DNA of 64,000 nt. It comes from Nipponacmea schrenckii. Lineage: Eukaryota > Mollusca > Gastropoda > Lottiidae. The position numbers and the translations under genes were made by a program. Shown here piece by piece: positions 1-12,230 of the stretch. The notes under the pieces are model-generated. The model did no database searches. It was not told where the DNA came from and saw only the letters and a program-made list of their open reading frames with translations. The stretch lies in assembly GCA_030562195.1 (NCBI GenBank), contig JAUJPP010000003.1:46134602-46198601 (forward strand). Reading direction: 5' to 3'. How positions within the stretch are numbered: the first letter of the stretch is position 1; each line of letters opens with the position of its first letter.

Positions 1-1593
1 AGCTTGAAGAATTAGAGAAGGCGTTTGCCCAGACCCACTACCCAGATGTGTTTATGAGAGAAGACTTAGCCATGAGAATCAACTTGACAGAGGCAAGAGT
101 TCAAGTAAGAAATATTTCCATACAAAACGGTCTTGTCATGCCTATTGTTATATCCTATGATTTCACTGATGGCGTTGCTATGCGGATTATTCATATTTGC
201 TCAATTATTTATGATAAAGCTAAAACACGCTATATGCTTAGATTTATAAATGCATGGGTGACTATATCTATCTAAATTGAATATTTCTCATAATGAAATA
301 TTTTTATAGGTTTGGTTTCAAAATAGAAGAGCAAAATGGCGAAAGAGTGAAAGGTTTACAACACCAAATGGACAAACACCTGTAGGTGAAGATGGATCTG
401 GTCAAGGTCAAGATTCTGATAGCGAAGTTGTGACGTCAGACGAACAGAATGAGATAATGGTGGATGGCGACCAATTAGATAATTGTCAGAATTTTAGAAC
501 ATCAGAAGTAGTAACAGACTCTAGCAACGAATCGGATCGGGATCGAAAGAGTCCTCTTCAATCAACAGATTCATCAAGTCCAGATGAAACAGATGGAGAA
601 TCTTTTCATAGAGCAACTGACATTCCAAGGGAACATATCAAACCGGAAGTCGTGTCAAATAATCAAAACTGTGATGATGACGACAGCAGCTGTAGTGAAA
701 ACGAGACAGCGGAAGTCAAACCGGTTGATTTATCAGATTCTAAACCTTCACAAAGTCCTCCACACAGCCAGTTGTTAACACCACCTTCAGAGTCTTCACA
801 ACAACTGCACATGAAATCATTCATCGGATCTCTTCCCGCAATGGCGATGGCGGGGGCTGATATGAATTTCTTTGCTAAATTCAACGGTGGCAACCTTCCA
901 TTTTCACAATCATTACTAGCAGCATCGGCAGCTAACAGACCAGCATTTCTTTCTATGTTTGATAGGTAAGTTTGGTGAAATAGGCTATTTTTCAATATTT
1001 TTTATTCCCTTTTTTGAATGCTAGTTCGTAATGATGAAAAAAAAAAATAATTATACTTATATATAATATTATGTTCATCATCAACATACATGTATTTGTA
1101 TAAAAATAATTCTTGTATTTTCAGTTCTACGATGTCGCAATGTTATGATGCATATTTTGGTTCAAGAGCATTTTCAAGGCATATTCCTCACCCAGCATTC
1201 AAAGGTAAAAAGTAAATTGTCATAGTTTTTTTTTAAACCTGCGATATATGCAATATAATGCAAAACGCTTTGAATTTAACTTTTAGTAATTTTGTGTTCA
1301 TTTCATAAGGCCATACAATTATAGTAAATGGTGGTATTTCATTTGGGGCCCCAAGATGAGAATTAAAATTGTCATTAAATCCTCATGTCTTCTCATCTGT
1401 CATTTCAGGATGTTTCCCATTCTGTCTATGTTGTAATACCAATCGATCTAACAACTGTTCTTCATCATCTCCAGTGTTCCCGTTTCAAGAACAACGTAAT
1501 TCAAGTGTTGCTGAGTTGCGGCGCCGAGCACGAGAACACACAGAAGCTATGGTTTCCGGATCTTCAACAGAACATCATAGTAGCCCTCAGTGA
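1..1593 (+). CDS. DRGX: DRGX-like paired-type homeodomain transcription factor, 3' exons (5' end outside window)
   Basis: Predicted sequence-specific nuclear transcription factor. The window opens inside the homeodomain at about position 13 (LEELEKAF) and reads through to [15 protein letters not shown], with Gln at homeodomain position 50. Exons: 1-104, 310-965, 1125-1204, 1475-1593; the first intron lies between homeodomain residues 46 and 47, the site typical of paired-class genes. The middle is long, acidic and Ser/Pro-rich. The last exon encodes an OAR motif ([17 protein letters not shown]) near the C terminus. About 318 residues are visible. AQTHYPDVF and INLTEARVQ match DRGX (dorsal root ganglia homeobox) better than UNCX or PRRX as I recall them. 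In vertebrates DRGX acts in sensory neurons; that role is not shown here. An alternative in-frame acceptor starts the last exon at 1409, adding 22 residues rich in Cys. Confidence 0.82.
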
Positions 1594-2282
1594 TTATGAT
1601 ACCGAGAAGACTTTAAAGTTCGCATTCTAATGGTTAAGAGTGCACAATGAATTGTTCATTTTTTTGTTTTTTGTTCTAGTGGATGATAAAACCCACCACC
1701 AAGTTCAATCATATATTCAAAATCTCAAAATCTTTTTTCCGACAGCATAAATGTCGTTTCCACGTAGGCTAATGGAGTATATGAAATCACCAAAATTTGT
1801 CATATCATTGCTAACCTTCAATTGTGAGTTAAATTTGCATATGATCAATGTTTTTGCCATAGAAATGTAGATCTGGGGATGATAATATACATTCTGATAA
1901 AGCAAATGAGTTCATAACCTTATCATGATATTTAGAGCACAATAATGTTGGAAAACAGTTATCAGCACATTCTAGACAATGTAAAATATGCAACTGTATA
2001 TATAGATATTTTATCCTACAAATATATTTTATTATTGAAATTGGTTGTGATTTTCTAAAAAGTGCTACGTGTAGTTTATTGTATAATTTCAGTCGTCACT
2101 GATATATATCTGACTTGTAACGCTACGACACTTTTGTAACGAAATGTATCTTTGAAACTACCTTTTTGTACAAAAAATAAGTCAGCTGTATGATAATGTT
2201 TATTGTTAGAAATGGAAAGTTTCCTACAATAACTGGGAAGGATACTACGTCTTTTGCTTTGAAAAAAGAACCCATTTTACTG

Positions 2283-2379
2283 AATAAAATCCTAACATTA
2301 TTTGTTGTAAATACAAAAGAAATTCATTGTATTTATGTTATTTATTTGTTTATATGGTCTTAGTTATTTGTGGAATAAA
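2283..2379 (+). terminator. Candidate polyadenylation signals for the DRGX-like gene
   Basis: AATAAA occurs at 2283-2288 and 2374-2379, about 0.7-0.8 kb after the DRGX-like stop codon. Nothing between 1594 and here reads as protein, so this is probably 3' UTR. Which signal is used cannot be told from sequence. Confidence 0.35.
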
Positions 2380-2399
2380 ATATTATCAAAATCCATTTC

Positions 2400-3950
2400 T
2401 ATTCTTCATAACGCTTCCTCATATAGACATGAGATAATAAAACTTTTTGCTTAATGTTCATACATATACATGTAGACTACAGTCTTTATCTTTGCCCCTC
2501 ATTCCTCCCAAAGCATAAGCCGCAGACAATATTCCTCCGTGGTATTAGGATTCTCTCTAGCAAGGTTATTTTACTAGATGGCTGCATGTGTATGGTCAAT
2601 CTTGGCTGTCCTTCATGTCACGGTTCCATACAAAGCACTGGCTTGACATTGGAATTTAACTGCATGATTCTCGTCTGAGCTCAAAATGTGCTAGCAGAAG
2701 ACTAAGCAAGAATGTAAATACATGAAGTGTTGGTCGAATCCAGTGTACAAGGTTCATTTTATTTGCAATTCATCCTAATATAGTGTGGGAAGCAGTGTAT
2801 GTTGAGTTGAGTTATTGCCCTATAGTGCAATATTTCTTGACATTTTTGACATGTCCAAAGCATTGAATAACGAAAAAAGAAAAAAAAAATTATGAGATTT
2901 TAATATATTTTTAGGATTAGCGAACCCTACACTTTCTCTCACACTCTTATCTTTTAATTACCTCAAATTTCTTCTGAGCTGCGAAAATTTAAAAATAGAA
3001 AATCTAATATTTGCCGTTGGTCTCAGCTTTAAGAACATTTTTCTTTTTATGTGAAATGTGTACTCAAAAGAAAGGTCTCTAATTAGAAAATGAAGAAAAT
3101 CCATTTACTTTAATATTTAGGAAAGGAAAAAGAATGGAAACAGGATGAATTATTTGCTCTTTCGCTTTGTCCAAATCGGCTTGAAGATTACATGTAATCT
3201 GCCATATTGAATTGGAAGAGTAAAAGTCGAGAAGAGTGGACCTGGTTAAGAACGAAACTAAATTAATTTCTTTATGTTATCGGAGATTAAATCAGATGTA
3301 GAAAATGAGATTGGGTTTGGGAGATAATTCTATCAAAAATGCTTGCAAGCATAAGTTTGTCCCTCGGCGTAATAGTTCTAATGGCAAACTAAAATACAAA
3401 ACACATACGACCCATTTTTCCAATAAACACCCTCGTTGTATTGTGTGGAAGCTTGAACTCCACGGGTAACTGTATTCTACTTATAGTTCCTGGTCTGCCT
3501 TTGATTAGCATACTACGATGGAAATGATGGAAACTATCAAACAGACCACAAAATAAAGTAGAAGAAATAACACATATAATATTGGTTGGGTTTGTTGTCT
3601 CAGTGACTATAAAACATAATATTTAGATGGGGTCTTTTAAAATTTATCTTTTCCAAGGGAAGTAACTTATGCTTAATATATAAGTTTTATTCCACACGAA
3701 GTCAAATTAATGTAATTTGATGATTTAATACATATCTGTTGAAATGATAAGTTTAACTTTCTAGTCTCAATATTTTAAATAATAATGATTATAAATTGGT
3801 ATTAGTTAGTATTAGATTAGGACCATAGGACGTTTCTAATGTGGAGACGAAAAGTCTCGAGGCATTTTTCATTTTTCAAATTCATTCAAGCAGTGATGAA
3901 ATCTTTTTTTTTTTTTTTTTTCAATTTTTTCGTTATCAACTATCATCCCA
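2400..3950. other. AT-rich intergenic DNA, no gene seen
   Basis: Short open frames here have no family resemblance, no splice-supported extension and AT-driven composition. A run of about 17 T lies near 3905-3922. Confidence 0.5.
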
Positions 3951-3974
3951 TGGAATATATATCTTTTAAACGAT

Positions 3975-4520
3975 CACATGAAATGTGGAGCGTATATTGT
4001 TGTCACCCATGTCCGTCCGCCAGTCCTTCTTCAATTGCTCGTGAACACTGCAGATTCTTGGTGGATTTTGACGTAACTTGATGTGAGTGTTCGTAATCAC
4101 CTAATGAATAACCCTATTAAAAATCAGCGAAATCGAAAAATATTTAGTATGGGTTATTGCCCTTGTTCTTGAAATGCGTTCAATTTTAGCTCATAAACAG
4201 GAAAGCTCAATTTTTGATGGATTTTGATGAAACTTGGCTCAAGTATAAAGCACCATGGATGATCGCCATTGAAAATCAGATACTAGTAAATCGAAAAATA
4301 TTTAGTATCAGTTATTGCCTTTGTTTTTGAAAACGCGTTCAAGTTTTTGCTCGTAAACACTATAGAAGACACAATTCTTGGCCGATATGACGAAACTTGA
4401 ATCCTATTGAAAATCAAAAAAATATCGAAATATATTTAATATGATATTGTCCTTGTTCTTTAAAACTTGTTTGATTTTTGGCTCGTAAACACTCTATACT
4501 TATAAATATTATCATTATTT
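3975..4520. repeat. Dispersed repeat, internally tandem (about 130-160-bp monomers)
   Basis: Starts with a segment close to GTGGACGTATATTGTTGTC, followed by 'tccgtccg' and then two to three diverged monomers built around 'gttattgcccttgttctt', 'gctcgtaaacac' and 'ttttgatgaaacttgg'. The same leader and monomer words recur at 41458-41763, and related monomers at 39350-39890. Non-coding. Confidence 0.6.
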
Positions 4521-4559
4521 TCTCATTAGTTATGACTGAAAATGCCATTTAATATATTT

Positions 4560-7500
4560 TCATAGGTTTAAAGGGCCATTGGCTCCAAAAAATATAGTCC
4601 TACTTTTTTTAATTCCTGTGTACATCGAAATATTGTGCATTTTTTTTTCAATTCTTCTCTCCCCCCACACATACCAATTAATTGTGTTGTCCCTATGTCC
4701 TTGTGTATTGTACCTAATTCTGTCCCATGTAAATGAAGGGTAAATTATTTATTTATTATTTTTTTTTGTAAAAATGGTGACCAAAATGTTTTAAGTAATG
4801 CTATTTCTTAGATTTAACGGAACATGACATGAAATATACATAATCTACATCATTTTATGGGGTTTTAGGGTCACTTTATGTCAACAACCTCTAAATCCAA
4901 TAGGGTAATGAAAATGGCCACCGAATCAATATTTGCATCGCATTCCTTACATATTAGTAATATTATCAACCACTTTCAGATACTCCAAGAAAAACAATGA
5001 AACAACTCGAATTGAATTTTGATAATTTATTTATATTGCAAATATCTATGACCTTATAATGTGAGAATGTACTGAATGAAAAAAGATTTTAATGAAAAGT
5101 CTACATCTTCGACCATATTCTCTGGTTTAAGAATATCAGTGATTGAACGAATCAGTAAAGAATTTCCGAACTTTTCGAATATGAATTTCACTGCATTTCT
5201 TTTAACACATTTTTCCCTGATATCCGGCGCAATACATCTATGTTGCTATCTCTGAGATAATAAATGTTTTTTATGATAAGCTCCTCAGTCTGTTCACTTT
5301 TTACAGGTCTTCTGGGTTGCTTTCTAGCAGAAGTAGACTAGACATCGTGTCGGTTTTTTCTCGTACAGCTCCTTTATTTTGATATCAGGTAGTTAAGCTG
5401 GCGCAACTGACTCTAGAAATGATTTTCGGGTCGTTTCGCTTTATGTGCGTCCTCTGAATTACGCCACGTTTCACTTGTACTTTTTCTGTGTGATTCACAA
5501 AATTTTATTTTAACCATTGGTAGTAGTAACGTTTTTCGTTATTTTTGTCATACCGGCTATCGATTTTTACTAGGCTGTCGAGTTTGAAAATATGGACTAG
5601 CAGCCCAAATTATTTTGTGAGGGACGCATATTTTAGTTGCCCCAAGTTGTATAAGTTTGTTATACTTATCTTTATTTCTTTACAAAAAAGTCCATATCTC
5701 CTAGTTCTCGTTTTAAGGTTGTCAGCACCTCATCAAGTACAGCACTAATAAATGAACTTGTTTGCGTTTTTGCGGTACATTGCTGTTTGCACATTTGTGA
5801 TAGCAAGCAAGTCTAACATAGGAAAATCAGTAAATCTGACAGTAGGGAAAATCTGACATAAGGGTAAACACTTTGGGGCAGTCATTCGTTAGGATTGTAA
5901 AGACAACAAGAACCATCTTATTAGAATGAATGATGATGTCTTTTTGTCGTAAAAGTATCCACTCCTTGAACTCGTTGTAGAGGGAAACCGATGAGACTGA
6001 TCTTAAAAGTTTCTCCTTGTTTGTTCCGGCTCTTGTTCTGACTCTGACGAATGTTTATCGCTGCCCCAATCAAATTGACCATGAACAGTATGATTTACAG
6101 ATATGCTTTTAAAATATTTCAAGAAAAAAGAGATAATGTGACTAAGTAAAGGTTAATGTAAAATTTGGTAAAGGCATAATATGTAAGTAGACAAAAAGTA
6201 CATAAAGTGATGGATTAATATTTTCGACATCCCAAGGCATTTATTGTAAAAGTTCTTTATCTAAAATGATATTACAGTAAAATGTCGTCTATAAAAGATT
6301 CCAAACATAATCAAGCTAAAATCAACATGAAGGAGATTTTATTCTAAGCTTGTCGCCATTGACTCGAGGGATTTTCTTGAAGAATTAAATCTTTCTGTTA
6401 TAAAACCTAATTATTAGCTGTAAGAATTGAAGGAAGGGTGGATTGACTAAATTAAACATCAAATCACTTCGTTTACTGGAAATAATATGATGGGACAATA
6501 TCCGAGACTTAAACCCCTCATTACACTGTCTAATTCCCGGTCTTGAAGCTACGGGTCGATCATATTCTTATTCTATTCACTAAGTCAACTGTAAACACAT
6601 CAGCGTTCGCTCCAAGCCGGAAAATTACACAGAATAGCACACAATATGTAATTGACAAAATATTTTCCGACAAAATTAGTTCGTCGATTGGTATAATGAG
6701 TTGAAGTGCCTGTGTAAATTTGATCGCCGAGAATATTAGGGGGATATAAATGAAGTAATAGTAAGAAGTGATTAAATAAAATCCCTCATGATTGAGTTTT
6801 AACTTTCTTTCAACACATCTCATCCTATCCTGCTTCCATTCCCTATACCCGTCTGTTAGCTGCAGGCAGCCATGTTGATTTTGGAGGATTATTAGTTTAA
6901 AAGTCCTAGATTACTTTAAGGGCAAATCGAAACTGAAATGTGAAAAGGTAATTATGACCAGTATAAATGGATTGGAAACCTTGTGAATAAGCATTTATTC
7001 AAATAAAATAAAAGAAAAGAGATTTGAGAAGTAATTTTGTGAACAATGAGTTTGTGATGAGAGTCTGTAATTTGAAGTTTAATCTATTTTACCTAATCAT
7101 CATTTCTGTTCCCCTTCCAGAACATGCTTCTATGGTTTTACATTTTATTGTAGGATATATTATCATTCCAGTTTTAAGTGATACGTAGATTAAAAACAAT
7201 GAAGGTTTACTATGGAAAGGACATAGTTCACCATCCGCTGGACCTATCGTTTAGTAAACCGATATTTTAGAGTAAAAATTTTCATGCAGTCACCGACATA
7301 GCTACGTGTGGACAGGATAGTCTTTAATGGGTTCCTATGTGTTCTTCCCCCCCCCCCCCCCATGAAAATATAAACTTTGTTTCATTTCCTATATATAAAC
7401 GTTTATTTAAATTTATAAAAGTAAAGGTTCTTAGACACTCTGGGTTTGTTTAATAAATTTTTATATCCCGATGAAGAAAAATTATTACTGAACGGAAATA

Positions 7501-7860
7501 AGTGATAGACATAATAATGCACAGGATCGTATGTAATTGGTATTTTAAGCTGAGGAAAGTGGTTAGGAAAGTAAAAGAAACTCGGAGTGTCTTACTTTTA
7601 ACATTTATCATACACATCAGTCGACCGGCAAAACAATTTAAATAAACGTTTAACTTTATTATACCAGAACAAAATAAATAACAGAGGTACAATGAAAAGA
7701 AACTAGCTGCTTGAATAAACTGAGACGTTAGACTAGGGTCTTACTCCCGTCTCTACCCTAATTGGTGAGGAAAAGTTTTTCATTATTCAAGGGAGGTAAT
7801 GTTTTATTAAAAAAAAATGAAATTGGATATTTTATGTGTCAGTTAATTTTTTTTTTAAAT
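4560..7860. other. Gene-free stretch between repeats
   Basis: No coding exon, RNA gene or recognisable mobile element seen. A run of about 15 C lies at 7347-7361. It lies downstream of a developmental homeobox gene, so conserved regulatory elements are possible, but nothing in the sequence alone shows them. Confidence 0.45.
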
Positions 7861-8440
7861 TGCCAGGCAAGGTAATAAACGCCCACTGGCAGTTTGAATT
7901 TCAATAATATATGAGGCAATAACTTATTTCAAAATTGTTATCAATGTCAATGCTTGATTACACCAAGTTTGTCAAAAGCCATTTGCAGCTTTTATTGCAC
8001 CCACAATAAAAATGTGACCTAATTTGACAAAATTTGACAATAACTCAAAATTGTTCATCTAAATTGTAAAATTCGAACTAAGTTTCATCAAAATCCATTG
8101 AAAATTACAGCTTCTATAAGCATCCACAAGAAAATTCCAATATTCATACCGAGTTTTATTAAAAGCCATTGAAAATTGTTACTTCCTTTTGCAATCACAA
8201 TAACCTATTGATGTAATTTTACTAAATCCAGAGCAATAACTAAAAAAACATTCATCGAAAAAATTGTCAAATTCAAACACGACCGAAAAAACTAATCAAT
8301 TCCAATGCTAACACCAAGTTTCATCAAAATCCATTGAAAATTTTAGATTTTATTGTGTTTACAACTAATGTTGACGGTCGGACGGACAAACCGACGGACC
8401 GAATGACAGGGGCGACGACAAAATACCTCCACATATTCAG
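7861..8440 (+). repeat. Composite dispersed repeat, copy 1
   Basis: Begins with a near-palindromic head (GCCAGGCAAGGTAA, then CGCCCACTGGCAG), continues with diverged monomers ('gcaataact', 'ccaagtttcatcaaaatccattgaaaatt'), and ends with a tail rich in 'gacggacgg' and 'gacaggggcgacgacaa'. Head, monomers and tail recur in the same order at 60505-61185 and 62300-63617, and inverted at 39350-39890. Confidence 0.65.
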
Positions 8441-8449
8441 GGTGTGTAC

Positions 8450-9386
8450 AAAACGAAGACCCAAAGACCAAAGACCTAAGACTTAAAAAAGGAAGACCCC
8501 ACGAGGTAAAAAACGAAGACCTAAAAAAGGAAGACCCCACGAGGTAAAAAACGAAGACCTTAAAAAGGAAAACCCCACTACGAAGACCCTGTAAAAAATC
8601 CGACAAGGCATATAGGAATATTCTATTGAAATTTCACTCCAAGGTTAAATATGCCAATACGCCCATTTCCCCAGAAAATGAGCAAAATCCATCTCCCCCT
8701 CCCTTCCCTACAGGGTGAAACATAAATACGGAAGACCCCACGAGGTAAAAAACGAAGACCCTGTGCAAAAATCCGACAAGGCATAGGAATATTCCATTGA
8801 AATTTACTCGAAGGTTTAGCATGTCCATACGCCCATTTCCCCAGAAAATGAGCAAAATCCATCACCCCCTCTCTTCTCTACAGGGTGAAACATAAATACG
8901 GACGTAAAAAAAAAGTACAAAAGGAAGACCCCACGAGGTAAAAAACGAAGACCCTGTGAAAAAATCCGACAAGGCATAGGAATATTCCATTGAAATTTAC
9001 TCGAAGGTTTAGCATGTCCATACGCCCATTTCCCCAGAAAATGAGCAAAATCCATCACCCCTCCCTTCCCTACAGGGTGAAACATAAAAACGGACGTAAA
9101 AAAGTACAAAAGGAAGATCCCACGAGGTAAAAAACGAAGACCCTGTGAAAAAATCCGACAAGGCATAGGAATATTCCATTGAAATTTTACTCGAAGGTTA
9201 AGCATGTCAATACGCCAATTTCCCCAGAAAATGAGCAAAATCCATCACCCCCTCTCTTCCCTACAGAGTGAAACATAAATACGGACGTAAAAAAATGGTA
9301 TAAAAGGAAGACCCCACGAGGTAAAAAACGAAGACCTGTGAAAAAAACCGACAAGGCATAGGAATATTCCATAGAAATTGTGGGAG
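8450..9386. repeat. Tandem array, unit about 190 bp, 4-5 copies
   Basis: The landmark 'cgacaaggcat' recurs at 8601, 8774, 8967, 9156 and 9349, giving spacings of 173, 193, 189 and 193. Each unit also carries 'gaagaccccacgaggtaaaa', 'tttccccagaaaatgagc' and 'ctacagggtgaaacata'. Overlapping minus-strand open frames across the array repeat with the unit and are not treated as genes. The first copies are shorter and more diverged than the later ones. Confidence 0.85.
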
Positions 9387-9436
9387 CGTGAAATATCGAA
9401 TATTTCACCGTACAAACCTCTTATCTATATATATAT

Positions 9437-10410
9437 AAAAGGTTTCTTGACAATATTTTCATAATTTGGACTAAATCATAAGATTATTGTTGGCAATATT
9501 TTGAAATTCTAAACAACCACCCCTTCAGTAAAATTGACGGCTAGTATTTCGGAAACAAGTATTGATTTCTTGGACACGATAGTGTGTAAGGGTACCAATT
9601 TTTTACAAAATCAAAAAGTTGATATCAAAGTTTATTTTAAAGAAACGGATACCCACCAACTTTTATTCAAAACTTCATTTCATCCAAACATACCTTTTCT
9701 GGCATTATTAAATCACAAATCCTAAGATTTCATAGGATTTGTACCCAACAGATCTATTTTGATTCCGCTTGTAGACTTGTTTTCGATAAATTAAGAGAGA
9801 GGGGATATTCAAAAAGATTCCGACGCAAAATGAAAAATGACACTCTTTTCAATCTTCAGAAGAAAAATGACCCCCTCCTCCCTTAAATGGCTTTAGTTCA
9901 ATACCGTGTGGAGTTTCTGCGTGTGGAACATTCAAGCATATACGTATATCCCACTTTTTTTCAAAATAAGTGGACAGGCAAAACCTTCCTAATAAACGAC
10001 CTACTTACTTGCGGTGACCATAATTTGATATATCTAATTTCTTGTAAAAAATGCGATATCCAATATGTTGTCGAAACTAAAAATGCGTTGCGGACCCGTT
10101 TTAAAGGACGTCGCTGTGACATCGTGCATGGCAAAGATAGACCTATTGCGAACCACTTTAATCTTCCCGACCACTCCATTGATGACCTATTGATTATGCC
10201 TATTGATCTGTACCAACTCTTCTGAACATCAAGCCTAAGCACCGAAGATTACAACGTGAGAGTTATTGAATGGACCAACTTCGCACAGTATATCCCAATG
10301 GGTGGAATATTCAGCATGATAACCAAATCATCCCATTTGTAGTCAAATACAACCACGCTGCAACAAATGTCGCCCTTATTGTTAAGGATTATTACACACG
10401 ATTGCAATAA
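9437..10410 (+). mobile_element. Penelope-like retroelement remnant (end of RT plus GIY-YIG endonuclease)
   Basis: The + strand reads KRFLDNIFIIWT (reverse transcriptase motif C), then FLDTIVCKGTNF, KETDTHQLLF and TSFHPNIPF, a linker (RERGYSKRF), and the GIY-YIG region (LIYLISCKKC, QYVVET, RTRFKGRR, PIANHFN), ending near LQ-stop at 10408-10410. This order is typical of Penelope-like elements. The element is dead: RT motif C has DN in place of DD, GIY-YIG has YVV instead of YVG, and stops and frameshifts interrupt it (for example near 9475, 9723, 9885 and 10220). It is a shorter relative of the minus-strand copy at 47585-50675, sharing long collinear stretches. 5' truncation is usual for such elements. 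Confidence 0.82.
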
Positions 10411-10937
10411 AAATACCCCCATGTATACACGAAGAGACTTGTGACAGCCTATAGGCGAATTAAAAACATGAGTAACCATTTAGTCCATGGCAGACTTGAT
10501 CGAACCCACCCCACCCCTCAACTAACCAATACCACCCCACTCCTACATTAGCCCTTCTATAATATTTCAGTGACTAAATACATGTAGTTCATTTCAGAAT
10601 GTAGCCTATACTATATTTTTGTATTTATTTAATATATTAAATATGCTTTCTTTTTAAGTGGGAATTGTATAAGGAGAACTTTGTATATACATTTTTTCGA
10701 TATTTCTTTCAGATAATCACTATAAGTCGGTACCGCCAAATTATCTTGTTTATTTCTATTTACTTACTGAACTAACAGCACTTCGAAATACATGTATATA
10801 GTTCTTGCTCTATGACCTAGGCCCGTGCTTTTTGTGAGAATATCACCGTAACACTTTCATTATTTTAAAACTTTAAGAGAGACCATATTGAACATTTTAG
10901 ACGTTGGGCCTATTTTCTTAGTGGTGGCGTAACCCTC
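10411..10937. other. Short gene-free spacer
   Basis: AT-rich sequence between the Penelope-like remnant and the LINE fragment; no feature seen. Confidence 0.4.
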
Positions 10938-11958
10938 CTGAAACTGGGGTACAAATAGGGGGCATATTGAATTAATAGCACAACGACACCTATCAGATAC
11001 TCCTTTTTGGAAGGTTACCAACCCGATAGTCAACACCGAGCTGACCCAGTCCACCAACAAGCACGTGAACCCAGTGGCAGCAAGAGCGCAAGCTCTTGAC
11101 CTCATCGACTCCAAGTTCGCCGACCATTTGAAGATCTATACTGATGGCTCCAAGAGTAGCACAGCTACTGGTTACGGTTTGTGTATTCCGGAGAAAGGCA
11201 TCAGACTTGCCAAACGGATACCCCCACACTGCTCAGTGTTCACTGCAGAACTACTAGCTATCAGGGACGCCATAGCATGGCTATCCCTCAACTATACGGA
11301 ACCTGCCGTAATCCTGTCTGACTCACTAAGTAGCCTTCAGTCTATTTCTAACAATTTTTCTAATTGTAGGTCAGAAGTTTTAACGAACATCCGAAGTATG
11401 ATCCACGACTACCAAACCAACAACAACCACCAGATCGAACTATCATGGATCCCGTCGCACGTCTTCATCCCTGGAAACGAACAAGCTGACCGTGTTGCCA
11501 AGGACAGTTTGGGTCTGGAGAACATCGAGCCTGTAAAATTCTCGTATGAAGAATTTTGCAGTCTCGTGTCCTCTAAGATCAACCAGAAATGGGACGACAT
11601 GCTAAGGAACCTCAACACCGATAGATACCAGATCGATCCGAAGATACCAAACCAAACCAAAATTAACCATCCTTCTGTAGCCATCTGCAAACTGGTAACC
11701 AGACTACGCACCAACCATGTCATGCGAGACCATCAGTTCAATGCCATTAAATGCCGATGCGGACACGTTGCCACCAGGACGCATCTTCTCATTCAATGCA
11801 CCGAATTGAAACCATCTCGTAAGACATTGACGGACTACCTGGAAACCAACGGCATACCAATCACCATACAGAATATTTTGGCTCCACCCACGGACCACTG
11901 GTACAAAATAATGGAACTCATCTACCAATTTATTACCACATCTGTTTTAAACAGATAA
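10938..11958 (+). mobile_element. LINE (I/R1-type non-LTR retrotransposon) 3' fragment encoding RNase H
   Basis: An open frame runs without a stop from about 10938 to the TAA at 11956-11958. It carries the end of the RT/connector (HIELIAQRHLSDTPF) and then an RNase H domain with all four acidic catalytic residues in context: YTDGSK, FTAELLAI, LSDSLSSL and GNEQADRVAK. A C-terminal CxC...H...C cluster (CRCGHVATRTHLLIQC) resembles the zinc knuckle found after RNase H in I/R1-group LINEs. The frame is intact for about 340 codons and its GC content is higher than the surroundings, suggesting a fairly recent insertion. The rest of the RT and the endonuclease are absent, as in a 5'-truncated copy. 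It is not a host RNase H gene: no introns, and a LINE-type tail. Confidence 0.85.
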
Positions 11959-12026
11959 CCTAAGTTTCTTTTAAAATTTATATAATCAATTTTCAAAACA
12001 AGTTTCATAGCAGAAACAAAAGAGAA

Positions 12027-12028
<2 letters not shown>

Positions 12029-12064
<36 letters not shown>

Positions 12065-12230
12065 TGTGAAAGCTTTCTTCTCTTCTTCTCTCCTCTCTCA
12101 CGTCTCCTTTTCTTCTTTCTTCTAGGTCTTCAACTCTTCCAAGCACAGACAGATAATCAAACCAAACCAAACCAAACCAAACCAAACCAACAACCACCAA
12201 CAACAACCACCATGATCATAACGAGTTTTG
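12029..12230 (-). repeat. Inverted retroelement tail: poly(T), pyrimidine-rich block and (AAACC)n microsatellite
   Basis: About 35 T at 12029-12063, a C/T-rich block to about 12125, then (AAACC)n around 12156-12190. On the minus strand this reads as a purine-rich 3' UTR ending in poly(A), which suggests a second, oppositely oriented retroposed end abutting the LINE fragment. It could also be twin-priming of one insertion. Confidence 0.5.

Noticed and set aside
8343..9408. Several overlapping minus-strand frames of 73-140 residues
   Set aside because: They repeat with the 190-bp tandem unit and have no introns or start context; by-product of the array.
11065..11958. Host ribonuclease H1 gene
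   Set aside because: No hybrid-binding domain, intronless, followed by the CCHC-type tail of LINE proteins and preceded by LINE connector sequence.
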